Shown here: piece after piece, positions 8,703 to 17,055 of the stretch | How positions within the stretch are numbered: the first letter of the stretch is position 1 | Layout of the letters: every line of letters begins with the position of its first letter | Source of the DNA: Alphaproteobacteria bacterium | GTDB lineage: Bacteria; Pseudomonadota; Alphaproteobacteria; RF32; CAG-239 | Direction: 5' to 3' | NCBI GenBank assembly: GCA_017935485.1 | Contig: JAGBHO010000020.1 | Location: forward strand, 1-38,701 | Length of the DNA: 38,701 bases | Notes under the pieces: model-generated | What the model was told of the DNA's origin: nothing | The model's input: only the letters and a program-made list of their open reading frames with translations | Database searches by the model: none | Program-made: the position numbers and the translations under genes

Positions 8703-9593
8703 ATGGCAGTGAAAAAGATTGACTTCAAAGTAGACTATTCCAAACTCAAAATCTTTACCGAATATAATACCAAAGATTTTGCCTATCCCGTTGTGTTGTC
8801 CTCTCCGCACAGCGGGTGCGATTTTCCGCCGGAATTTTTAGCCAACAGCAGCCTGAGCGTTGCAGAACTCCGGATGTCGGAAGACTGCTTTGTTGATGAA
8901 CTGGTGCGCGCGGCGTCTGATGCCGGAATGCCGATGATTGCCATGAATATTCCGCGCACGTTTATTGATGTCAACCGGGATAAAATCGAAATCGACGACA
9001 CCATGTATTTCAATCATCCCCAGCCGCAAAGCAATGTCGGCGGCAGCCGCCGCTGCCGCGTCGGACTTGGCGTAATCCACCGGATCGTCGCCCAAAACAA
9101 AAATATCTATGACGGCCTGCTGTCTTATGACGAAGTGCAGGAACGCATTAAAAATGTTTATGACGTCTACCACAAAAAACTAAAACAGCTTGTTGACCGC
9201 TGCGTTAAAAAATTCGGCTTTTGCCTGCTGGTGGACTGTCATTCCATGCCTTCCAAAATCTGCCGGATTATGACTGAAGAACGTCCGGTCGAATTCTGTT
9301 TGTGCACGCTTTTTGACGAGAGCTGCCCTCCGCACATCTCTTCGCGGTTGTACGGGGCTTTGGAAAAAGAGGGCTATCGGGTCGAATATAACCGTCCTTA
9401 TGCCGGTGCCTACATAACTTTTAATTACTGTCAGCCCCGAAAAAATATTTTTACGCTGCAATTGGAGATAAACCGGCGTCTTTATATGGACGAAAATGTG
9501 TATAAAAAAACGGACGATTTTCAAAAGGTTAGCGAAGATGTCTGCGAGTCCCTGATCTCTTTGGGAAAATTTTTGCTAGACTCTCAAAAATAA
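8703..9593 (+). CDS. N-formylglutamate amidohydrolase family protein
   Basis: Members of this zinc-dependent family hydrolyse N-formyl-L-glutamate or related N-acyl amino acids, the last step of one histidine-degradation route (HutG-type). The 296-aa product shows the family landmarks: SSPHSG (33-38, likely metal ligand H36), MSEDCFVDEL around D61, the DVNR motif (89-92), and a later DCHSMP segment. No hut genes flank it, so the true substrate is open. ATG 8703 has AAAGGAAAAT upstream. A GC-rich patch at about 8609-8640 in the leader is unexplained. The gene appears monocistronic. Confidence 0.85.
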   Translation: MAVKKIDFKVDYSKLKIFTEYNTKDFAYPVVLSSPHSGCDFPPEFLANSSLSVAELRMSEDCFVDELVRAASDAGMPMIAMNIPRTFIDVNRDKIEIDDTMYFNHPQPQSNVGGSRRCRVGLGVIHRIVAQNKNIYDGLLSYDEVQERIKNVYDVYHKKLKQLVDRCVKKFGFCLLVDCHSMPSKICRIMTEERPVEFCLCTLFDESCPPHISSRLYGALEKEGYRVEYNRPYAGAYITFNYCQPRKNIFTLQLEINRRLYMDENVYKKTDDFQKVSEDVCESLISLGKFLLDSQK

Positions 9594-9845
9594 TAATGCT
9601 ATAACCACCCTTGTTTTTGAGCTTATCTTGTTTATATGATAGGCGTTAAGTTACTTTATTTTGTATGTTGCAGACTGCTTTTTTATGTCTGGCAGTATTG
9701 CGGATAACAAATGGGAGTTTTACTTATATATTAACCAACCTCAAAATTGATAGTCATTTTTGCATCATGCCGTTAGCAAATTGAAATTGGCTGTTTAGGC
9801 AGACGAGGGATATTTGTGGCGTTTTGAGGGAGAAGAGGGATACGT

Positions 9846-10607
9846 TTGAGCGTGTCAAAATTTTTAATGTTTTTTTTAATTGTGCTGATGTTGATTCAGC
9901 CTGTACAGGCAAAAGCCGCTGAAAATGCTGTTGCCGGCGATGCCGTTGCTTGTTTGAATGCCACCACCAAATTAGAAGACAAATATCAAATCAAAGAACA
10001 TCTGCTGACCACCATTTCCAGTGTTGAAACCGGTCGATGGAATAAAGAAATGCAGCAGAGTCTGGCTTGGCCCTGGACAGTAAATTCGCAGGGCAAGGGT
10101 ACTTTTTACAAAACCAAAGCCGAAGCCATACGTGCGGTTAAAAACTTGCAGGCACAGGGAGTCAGAAGCATTGACGTCGGCTGTATGCAAATTAATCTGG
10201 CTTATCATCCCGATGCCTTCAAAAATCTGGATGAAGCATTCGATCCGTATAAAAATGCCGAATATGCAGCCAAGTTTTTGAAAAATCTTTATGAAAATCG
10301 TGACAATGACTGGATAAAAGCCGCCATGGCCTACCATTCCAGCGTGCCGAGCAAGGCGCAGCGTTACAAAAACAAACTGGTGTCGGCGTATGAAAAAGTC
10401 AAACAGGCGCACAATACCATGGAGCTGAAGAAATTGGCTTCTGCCGCCGCACCGGCTGACAAAAAAATCAAAAATGCCGTTCGGAAACAAACTGCTTCGC
10501 TGCGTGCAATTCCGAACAATGCCGAAAGAGAAGCGCGTCTGATTGCAGATTCCAGAGCCTGGCGCGAAGCCAAGCTTGAAGAATACCGCCAGAACAGACA
10601 ATATTAG
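9846..10607 (+). CDS. secreted lytic transglycosylase (SLT domain)
   Basis: This periplasmic muramidase-type enzyme is expected to cleave peptidoglycan glycan strands. The 253-aa product has a signal peptide (about 1-24, cut near QAKA). An SLT-like domain follows, with the catalytic-type glutamate E61 in SSVETG, the GCMQINL segment that matches the family's G-x-MQ-x-x motif, and AYHSS further on. The C-terminus (about 190-253) is a basic Ala/Lys-rich helix. The start is probably TTG 9846, with AGAGGGA about 6 nt upstream; GTG 9852 and ATG 9867 are alternatives. The preceding 252 nt hold nothing I recognise. The next gene starts 16 nt downstream. Confidence 0.85.
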   Translation: MSVSKFLMFFLIVLMLIQPVQAKAAENAVAGDAVACLNATTKLEDKYQIKEHLLTTISSVETGRWNKEMQQSLAWPWTVNSQGKGTFYKTKAEAIRAVKNLQAQGVRSIDVGCMQINLAYHPDAFKNLDEAFDPYKNAEYAAKFLKNLYENRDNDWIKAAMAYHSSVPSKAQRYKNKLVSAYEKVKQAHNTMELKKLASAAAPADKKIKNAVRKQTASLRAIPNNAEREARLIADSRAWREAKLEEYRQNRQY

Positions 10608-10623
10608 GTAGAAATTAAGGATT

Positions 10624-12156
10624 GTGGACGGGTGTACGGATATAGGGCTGTACTGGCAGCCTCTCGGCGGCAATAATGTTGACCAGATCAGCGGCCATTG
10701 TTACAGCTATACCGACTGCACCCGCTCTGCGTCCGACCTGCATTATACCACAATAATCATAGACATCGGAAAGTATGATAACTATGCTGCTCTCGGTGTG
10801 CCTGGGTCGGATGCCGCCGTGCCTGATGTCCGTCGTTTCCTGCCGCCGTCGCCTTGGGCGGCTTCTGCCGTTTTTATTACGCATTCTCATCCTGATCATC
10901 TGAACGGATTGGTGCATTATCTGAAGCTGGGATACAAATTTCCTCCGATTTATATGAGCCGTTATACCAGAATGATATTTGACGACCTGTTAAAAGAGTT
11001 TGCCGTTCCGCAGCAGGATTATCCTTTGGTTGTTGAAATTTGCCCGCGTGATGAAATTACGGTCGGCAGCATGACGTTGGAAGCCGTTTCCGCCTCGCAT
11101 ACTTGTTTTGATGCCTTGGGCTTTATCATCAAATCGGCTAACGGAACCGTTTATCATACCGGTGATTTCAAAGCTGATAACAGCACCTATTTTCGCCGGC
11201 CGACAGACTTTTCAAGGTTGCGGGAGCTTTCCGGTCAGGTTGACGTGATGGTTGCCGATTGCTGCAGGCTGATGGATGAAGGTTTTGCGCCGAAAGAGAG
11301 CGATACTTTCAAAAAAATGGTAAAGCTGATTGAGAAAAGCGGTAAAAGCAAGATTTTTGTTCCGGTCTATCCCACGCATCCGGAAATGTATGTCATTGCC
11401 TTTCTGGCAGCGCTCAAGCTGAAGAAAAATGTTGTTTTCTACGGCACGCGCGATTTTTATATTTACCTGAATTTGATGATTGATTACGGACTGGATTTCA
11501 AGGCCTTGGCAAAAGAGCGGGTTAAGGTTATTTATCACCCGGATTTCGGCTTGGACGAGCTTGACGGCAATTATGTCGTTATCGGAACTTATAACCATAT
11601 CGGACACGAATTTGCTCTCCGTCGTAAAGACAGTTATGCCGTCATCACCGCCAAAACATTTTTTAATCCGTTGCGCGGCCAGTTAAATCTGCACGGTGTC
11701 AAATTTGTCAGCGTAAATGACGAACCGGTTTTGCAAGGGTACGGTCACGGTTTTCTCGGCGATATTGAAAAAATGAATGACATTTTGCAAAAACCGCTGC
11801 TGATTCCGACCCATTGTCCGGCCTATGTAACCGATTATTTTCGCGATCTTGCGCCCCTGCTCGGAATGGCACTGATAACTCCGACGCCGTTAAACGGCCA
11901 TATCTTCAGGTTTATCGGGCGGAAATGTGCAAAAATCAGTGACGGCGTTGCTAAATGGTTGGTCATCAGCTATGATAACCCCAAACAAAAAATAACGGAA
12001 GTCCTGCAAAAGCCCACGTCAGGCCTCGGATTCTTAAAACGGACAATCAGCCGGAAACGGTGCCGCCGCAAATTCAAGGCGATCCGGCATCAGCGGTTAA
12101 ACGGAGTTTGTGATGTTAAAAAAACTCGAAAAAGAATATCTGATTCGCAGTTATGA
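10624..12156 (+). CDS. RNase J-like metallo-beta-lactamase nuclease
   Basis: The 510-aa product has the metallo-beta-lactamase zinc motif HSHPDH (87-92), a later HTGDFK, and an RNase J-like end segment (IPTHC, then LNGHIFRF near 430) that matches the family's P-x-HG and NGD motifs loosely. RNase J is a 5'-3' exo- and endoribonuclease for RNA turnover. Here HG is replaced by HC and the N-terminus is divergent, so exact function is uncertain. The tail is strongly basic. The start is GTG 10624 with AAGG close by. The 3' end overlaps the thioesterase gene by 44 nt, implying coupled translation. Confidence 0.75.
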   Translation: MDGCTDIGLYWQPLGGNNVDQISGHCYSYTDCTRSASDLHYTTIIIDIGKYDNYAALGVPGSDAAVPDVRRFLPPSPWAASAVFITHSHPDHLNGLVHYLKLGYKFPPIYMSRYTRMIFDDLLKEFAVPQQDYPLVVEICPRDEITVGSMTLEAVSASHTCFDALGFIIKSANGTVYHTGDFKADNSTYFRRPTDFSRLRELSGQVDVMVADCCRLMDEGFAPKESDTFKKMVKLIEKSGKSKIFVPVYPTHPEMYVIAFLAALKLKKNVVFYGTRDFYIYLNLMIDYGLDFKALAKERVKVIYHPDFGLDELDGNYVVIGTYNHIGHEFALRRKDSYAVITAKTFFNPLRGQLNLHGVKFVSVNDEPVLQGYGHGFLGDIEKMNDILQKPLLIPTHCPAYVTDYFRDLAPLLGMALITPTPLNGHIFRFIGRKCAKISDGVAKWLVISYDNPKQKITEVLQKPTSGLGFLKRTISRKRCRRKFKAIRHQRLNGVCDVKKTRKRISDSQL

Positions 12157-12844
12157 ATGCGATAAAAACGGTGCTTTGCGCCTTGTGACCATGATGAACA
12201 TTTTTCAGGACATGGCAGATAACCATGCCGCCGCCATGGGGTTGGGGCTGGATTTTTGTCTGGCGCGCGGACTGGCTTGGGTCGGGGCGAATTACCATAT
12301 CCAAATAGAACGCCTGCCGCAACTGCATGAAAAAATCATTGTCCGAACCTGGCCGGCGGTTGAAAAAAAACTGGGGGCGGTACGTGATTTTGCGGTTTTT
12401 GATGAAAACGGCAAAAATATCATCAAGGCATCGAGCCAGTGGATTCTGATCGATTTTCATAAAAAACGTCCGGTCGGCCTGCGTGACAATCTGCCGGAGT
12501 ATCAGGTGATTGCCGAACGTGCGGTTGAAACCGATTTCCCGAAAATCGCAGACATTGCCGGAACCGATTGCCAAATGAATTTTAACGTCCGCTTTGACGA
12601 TATTGATTTTAACAATCATGTGAACAATGCTGTTTATCCGTTGTGGGCGTCCGAAGCCGTCGGTACTGAATTCCGCTCGTCTCATACGCCGGCGGAAATT
12701 GAAGTCATGTTCAAAAAAGAATGTCGTTTGGGAGAAAAAGTGATTGTCGAAACCGAACTTAATGGGTTAATTTCTCTGCACAGTGTCCGCTCGCAGACAG
12801 ACAATCGTGAACTCGCCCGTTTAAAGATTACTTGGAAAATCTGA
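12113..12844 (+). CDS. acyl-ACP thioesterase (FatA/FatB family)
   Basis: This enzyme should release free fatty acids from acyl carrier protein. The 243-aa product has two hotdog domains. The first carries MMNIFQDMADNHA (about 27-39), the usual N-terminal helix of the family. The second carries DIDFNNHVNN (163-172) with the Asn/His pair expected in the active site. ATG 12113 is preferred over GTG 12110 because ACGGAG lies about 7 nt upstream. It overlaps the RNase J-like gene and is 54 nt before sufC. It may belong to the transcript that starts with the transglycosylase. Confidence 0.85.
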   Translation: MLKKLEKEYLIRSYECDKNGALRLVTMMNIFQDMADNHAAAMGLGLDFCLARGLAWVGANYHIQIERLPQLHEKIIVRTWPAVEKKLGAVRDFAVFDENGKNIIKASSQWILIDFHKKRPVGLRDNLPEYQVIAERAVETDFPKIADIAGTDCQMNFNVRFDDIDFNNHVNNAVYPLWASEAVGTEFRSSHTPAEIEVMFKKECRLGEKVIVETELNGLISLHSVRSQTDNRELARLKITWKI

Positions 12845-12898
12845 AAAAATAATCTATATATACAACTAAAGTTACAAAATTGAATTTGAGAGAAAAAT

Positions 12899-13654
12899 AT
12901 GAAGCCGCTTTTGGAAATTGAAGATTTACACGCCCGTGTCGGCGATAAAGAAATTATTAAAGGCTTTAACCTGACCATAAACGAAGGTGAGGTCCATGCC
13001 GTCATGGGGCCGAACGGAGCCGGAAAATCAACTCTGTCTTATGTTCTGACCGGCAAGCCGGGGTACGAAATCACCTCCGGTACGATTCGTTTTAAAGGAA
13101 AAGACCTGATTGCAATGTCTGCGGAGGAGCGCGCCCGCGAAGGTATCTTTTTGTGCATGCAGTATCCGGTGGAAATCCCCGGCGTGCCGACAGCCACTTT
13201 CTTAAAACACGCCGTAAATGCCGCCCGCAAACATCAAAACCTTCCGGAAATGGATACCTTTGAATTCTTGAAACTGGTCAGAGAGGAAGGACGCAAACTC
13301 GGTATTGACAATGAGATGATAAAACGTCCGGTCAATGTCGGTTTTTCCGGCGGCGAGAAGAAAAGGCTGGAAACGCTGCAAATGTCAATCTTAAAGCCTG
13401 AACTCTCAATTTTGGACGAGGCTGATTCCGGCTTGGATATTGATGCTTTGAAAGTCGTTGCCGGCGGTGTTAACGCCCTGCGCGACGGTCAGCGTTCCAT
13501 GCTGGTTATTACCCATTATCAGCGTTTGTTGAACTATATTGTGCCGGATTATGTTCATATTTTTGCCGACGGGCATATTGTCAAATCCGGAGACAAGAAT
13601 TTGGCGCTGGAGCTGGAAGAAAAAGGCTACGCTGATTTTGTGAGAGAAAAATAA
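12899..13654 (+). CDS. sufC: Fe-S cluster assembly ATPase SufC
   Basis: SufC is the ABC-type ATPase that drives the SufBCD scaffold for iron-sulfur cluster assembly. The 251-aa product has Walker A GPNGAGKST (37-45), the signature FSGGEKKR (149-156), Walker B LSILDEADSG (169-178) and the H-loop histidine in ITHYQR. This SGGE-KKR signature and DEADSGLD are typical of SufC. No sufB precedes it, which is unusual. Its stop overlaps the sufD ATG by one base. A 54-nt gap with no clear promoter separates it from the thioesterase. Confidence 0.97.
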   Translation: MKPLLEIEDLHARVGDKEIIKGFNLTINEGEVHAVMGPNGAGKSTLSYVLTGKPGYEITSGTIRFKGKDLIAMSAEERAREGIFLCMQYPVEIPGVPTATFLKHAVNAARKHQNLPEMDTFEFLKLVREEGRKLGIDNEMIKRPVNVGFSGGEKKRLETLQMSILKPELSILDEADSGLDIDALKVVAGGVNALRDGQRSMLVITHYQRLLNYIVPDYVHIFADGHIVKSGDKNLALELEEKGYADFVREK

Positions 13655-14937
13655 TGGCCGGATTGTTGCAAAATGCCTCGCTTTGGGGCGATGATATTCC
13701 GTGGCTCTGTGCCCTGCGGGAAAAGGGAACTGACGTTTTCACGCGTCTTGGCGTCCCCGGTGCAAAAGTGGAAGACTGGAAATATACCAAACCGCGTCTT
13801 TTAAATGCCGATGATTTTGTTTTGCCGGAAGCGCCGGCTCAACATTCATGCTCTTGCGGTTGTGAAGACTATTGTGACGAAGGCTGCGGTTGTCGGCGGA
13901 ATATCCCGCTGGATGCCTATCAAATTCATTTTAAAAACGGTTTCCGGCATCCGGAGCATAACCATTTTCCGGAAGGGGTAACGGTATTGCCGCTGGATGA
14001 AGCCATTGCCGGCAACGAAGACTGCCGCCGTTATCTCGGTAAAATTGCGGATATTGAAACCGCGCCCTTTGCCGCCTTAAATACCGCTTATCTCGAAAAC
14101 GGCGTGTTTATCAATATTGCCCGCGGCATCAAGCTTGACAAGCCGCTGGTCATCATCTGCCATACCTGTGCCGGTGAGCGGAATTTGTTTTATAATCTGC
14201 GCAATCTGGTGGTGATGGAAAGCGGTTCCGAAGCCGAGATTGTAGAATATTTTCATTATGATGGCATTGAAAAGTCGCGTTATTTTGTTAATGTGGTTAA
14301 TGAAATCGCGGTTGGTAAAAATGCCGTCTTAAAGCATTATAAATGTCAGGACGATGCCTATAAAGCCGCGCATGTTTCCCTGAGTGCGGTACAGATTAAA
14401 GCCGGCGGCCGGTATCAGAATTTCTGCCTGCAAAAAGGGGCGGACATGGGGCGGAACGAAGTGCGGGTCAAATTGCAGGATAAAGGTGCCGAAGCCCGTG
14501 TGGACGCCGCCTATAAAATGTCCGGCTGGGCTACTCTGGATACGACAACGGTCATAGAACATTTGTCGCCGGAAACTTATTCGGAACAATTGGTCAAAGG
14601 CGTTGTTGACGGCGAGGCCAAAGGCGTGTTTCAGGGCAAAATCCATATCGCGCCGCATGCTGTTCATACTGAGGGACGGCAGCTGCATAAAGCACTTTTG
14701 CTGTCGGATACCGCCGAGATTGATTGCAAACCGGAGCTGGAGATTTTTGCCGACGATGTCAAATGCTCGCACGGTGCGGCCAGCGGCGAGCTTGATGAAG
14801 AGCAGCTTTTTTATATGCGCTCCCGCGGCATAGACGAGGACGAAGCGCGCCGGATTTTGGTTGAAGCCTTCTTGGACGATGTCCTGCTGAAAGTCGATTC
14901 GGAACCCGTTCGCAACTGGCTGAAAACCATGCTCTGA
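13654..14937 (+). CDS. sufD: Fe-S cluster assembly protein SufD with extra Cys cluster
   Basis: SufD is the non-ATPase partner in the SufBC2D scaffold. The 427-aa product starts with the family's EDWKYT motif (40-45) and ends with the SufD core segments, including DVKCSHGAASG with the Cys/His pair seen in SufD proteins, and an RSRGI-x-E-x-EAR segment. It is assigned to SufD rather than SufB on the N-terminal EDWKYT region and overall length. Residues 64-80 contain six cysteines (66, 68, 70, 74, 78, 80) and His64, which I do not recall in ordinary SufD. It is coupled to sufC; 379 nt separate it from sufS. Confidence 0.93.
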   Translation: MAGLLQNASLWGDDIPWLCALREKGTDVFTRLGVPGAKVEDWKYTKPRLLNADDFVLPEAPAQHSCSCGCEDYCDEGCGCRRNIPLDAYQIHFKNGFRHPEHNHFPEGVTVLPLDEAIAGNEDCRRYLGKIADIETAPFAALNTAYLENGVFINIARGIKLDKPLVIICHTCAGERNLFYNLRNLVVMESGSEAEIVEYFHYDGIEKSRYFVNVVNEIAVGKNAVLKHYKCQDDAYKAAHVSLSAVQIKAGGRYQNFCLQKGADMGRNEVRVKLQDKGAEARVDAAYKMSGWATLDTTTVIEHLSPETYSEQLVKGVVDGEAKGVFQGKIHIAPHAVHTEGRQLHKALLLSDTAEIDCKPELEIFADDVKCSHGAASGELDEEQLFYMRSRGIDEDEARRILVEAFLDDVLLKVDSEPVRNWLKTML

Positions 14938-14993
14938 TTTTTTGTGAAGCATATTCTCCCGCCCGGCACGGTTTGGGGTACCCTTTGCAAATG

Positions 14994-15219
14994 GCTTAGG
15001 TTTTGGAGTAAAACCTGAAAACAAAGCCCTTCTCCCTCTCATGAGTGAGAGGGAAGGGGAGAGTTGACCAGCCCGATTACCGAATGATTTCTTAGCTTTT
15101 GGCCCAAAGAGGTGAATATTAAGTACTGAGCCTTGGAACGTAGTGACCTTAACTTTGGGCTGAAAGCTTAGAAAATGAGGTTGGGCTTGACTTTTGCTTA
15201 CTTTTGGTCAAGCAAAAGT
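14994..15219. repeat. cluster of hairpins in the sufD-sufS gap
   Basis: The gap 14938-15316 has no gene. It holds four inverted repeats: AGGTTTT/AAAACCT (14998-15004, 15010-15016); CCCTCTCA/TGAGAGGG (15034-15041, 15046-15053); a long one at 15094-15109 with 15153-15168 (14 of 16 pairs); and ACTTTTGCTT/AAGCAAAAGT (15190-15199, 15210-15219). None ends in a clear T-run. This looks like a composite of dispersed palindromic repeats, but other copies cannot be checked here. Confidence 0.6.
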
Positions 15220-15316
15220 AAGAAAGAAGAAAACTCAATTCTATGAAGATGGAAAAATGTGAAAATAAAAAAAAGAAAAAACCAAAAAATTGAATATTAG
15301 AGATAAGGAAACAACA

Positions 15317-16531
15317 ATGTACGATGTATATAAAATTCGTCAGGATTTTCCGGTATTGTCGCAAAGAATTAACGGCAAACCGAATACTTTTCTCGATTCC
15401 GCGGCCTCGGCGCAAAAACCGCAATGCGTTATCGATACCATGTACCGTTTGTATTCCTCTTGCTATGCCAATGTTCACCGCGGCGCTTATTATCTTTCCG
15501 AACATATGACGCAGGAATATGAAAACGCCCGCAAAATTGTACAGCGCTTTATCAACGCCGCCAGCGAACGCGAAATAATTTTTACCCGCAACGCCACGGA
15601 ATCCATCAACTTGGTGGCAGCCTGCTGGGGACGGAAATTCTTAAAGCCGGGGGATGAGGTCTTAATCTCTCAGGCGGAACACCATGCCAATCTGATTCCA
15701 TGGCAGGTTATTGCTGCCGAAACCGGTGCGGAGTTGAAAGTCTTTAAAATTGCCGATGACGGCAGCTATCTGGAAGAAGAATATTTGAAACTGCTCGGCC
15801 CAAAAACCAAAATGGTTGCCGTGACTGCCATGTCAAACGTCTTGGGAACGGTTTTTCCGGTGCGGAAAATGGCAGAACAGGCGCATATGGCCGGCGCGCT
15901 GTTTTTGGTTGATGCTTGCCAGGCTGCGGTTCATCATGCCTTGGACGTACAGCAGACAGACTGTGATTTTCTGGCTTTTTCGGGACATAAAACCTACGGC
16001 CCCAGCGGCATTGGCGTGCTGTACGGCAAGTATAAACTGCTCGATTCCCTGCCGCCTTATCAGTTTGGCGGTGATATGGTGGAAAAAGTAACCTATGAAA
16101 AGACCACTTTTGATGAAGTCCCCGCCCGTTTTGAGGCCGGAACGCCGGCAATGGTGCAGGCCATCGGACTGGGACGGGCATTGCAGTATATGCAGGAGCA
16201 GGGCATGGAAAACATTGCCGCCCATGAAGCGGAACTGACGGATTATGCCCGCGGACGTTTTGCTGAAGTAAAAGGTTTTAAGGAAATCGGTACGGCTCGG
16301 GGCAAGGGCGGCGTTTTTTCTTTTGTTCTGGACGGGATTCACCCTCAGGACATTGCCTTCATACTGGATAAAGAAGGCGTATCTGTCCGTACCGGTCATC
16401 ATTGTGCCCAGCCGCTGGTTGAAAGAATGGGCTACACATCGCTGGCCCGCGCCTCATTGGGCATGTATTCCAGCCGTGAAGATATTGATATTTTTATTGC
16501 CGCGCTGCAAAAGGCAAAAACTTTCTTTTAA
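15317..16531 (+). CDS. sufS: cysteine desulfurase SufS
   Basis: SufS is a PLP enzyme that takes sulfur from cysteine as a persulfide and passes it to SufE for cluster building. The 404-aa product has the PLP lysine K225 in SGHKTYGPSG and the persulfide cysteine C363 in RTGHHCAQP, the group II pattern. Also present are EHHANLIPW (121-129) and the RGAYYLSEHMT segment. ATG 15317 is used instead of TTG 15290 because AAGGAAAC sits just upstream. SufE, its usual partner, is encoded in the same locus (17906). The hairpin-rich gap upstream suggests a separate promoter, though none is obvious. Confidence 0.96.
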   Translation: MYDVYKIRQDFPVLSQRINGKPNTFLDSAASAQKPQCVIDTMYRLYSSCYANVHRGAYYLSEHMTQEYENARKIVQRFINAASEREIIFTRNATESINLVAACWGRKFLKPGDEVLISQAEHHANLIPWQVIAAETGAELKVFKIADDGSYLEEEYLKLLGPKTKMVAVTAMSNVLGTVFPVRKMAEQAHMAGALFLVDACQAAVHHALDVQQTDCDFLAFSGHKTYGPSGIGVLYGKYKLLDSLPPYQFGGDMVEKVTYEKTTFDEVPARFEAGTPAMVQAIGLGRALQYMQEQGMENIAAHEAELTDYARGRFAEVKGFKEIGTARGKGGVFSFVLDGIHPQDIAFILDKEGVSVRTGHHCAQPLVERMGYTSLARASLGMYSSREDIDIFIAALQKAKTFF

Positions 16532-16611
16532 CGTGAATAATTTTTGCGCTCCGGCTTGTTTTATTCATAAACTTGGCTTATAAAGTAAACAGGTTTAGAA
16601 AAGGAACAGGC

Positions 16612-17046
16612 ATGTCTGAAGATAACGAAAATACCCTGAATGAAGAAGAAACGGAAAAGCAGCTTCTGGCCGCAATGTCCGAACAGATGAAACTTCTGGA
16701 TTATGTTGCCAAAGCCGGAAAACCGCTGCCGTCCGGCGAACAAATCGCCGCGCGCGAGGCCGTGATTGAAGCCTTAAAAACCGTTTCGGATCCCGAGATT
16801 ATGATAAATGTCTGGGATATGGGGCTGATTTATAATATTGAGATAAAAGACAACGGCGATGTCTTTATTGACATGACCGTCACGGCGCCGACTTGTCCTG
16901 TAGCCGGCATCTTGCCCGGTCAGGCCGCCGAAGCCGTGGCCGCGGTAAAGGGCGTCGGCAGCGTGGAGGTCAAGTTGGTCTGGGAGCCGGCCTGGACATT
17001 TGAGCGGATGAGCGATGACGCCAAAATGATGTTTGAAATGTTTTAG
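16612..17046 (+). CDS. sufT: SufT/DUF59 Fe-S assembly protein
   Basis: MIP18/DUF59 proteins such as SufT help with iron-sulfur cluster assembly or delivery. The 144-aa product has an acidic N-terminal extension (about 1-45) and then the DUF59 core: DPE (60-62), NVWDMGLIY (66-74) and the reactive cysteine C95 in TAPTCPVAG. The start is ATG 16612, with AAAGGAACAG upstream; the frame is open to 16573 but that part lies before the ribosome site. It follows sufS by 80 nt and is 9 nt before the amidotransferase gene. Confidence 0.9.
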   Translation: MSEDNENTLNEEETEKQLLAAMSEQMKLLDYVAKAGKPLPSGEQIAAREAVIEALKTVSDPEIMINVWDMGLIYNIEIKDNGDVFIDMTVTAPTCPVAGILPGQAAEAVAAVKGVGSVEVKLVWEPAWTFERMSDDAKMMFEMF

Positions 17047-17055
17047 GAGCGGGCA

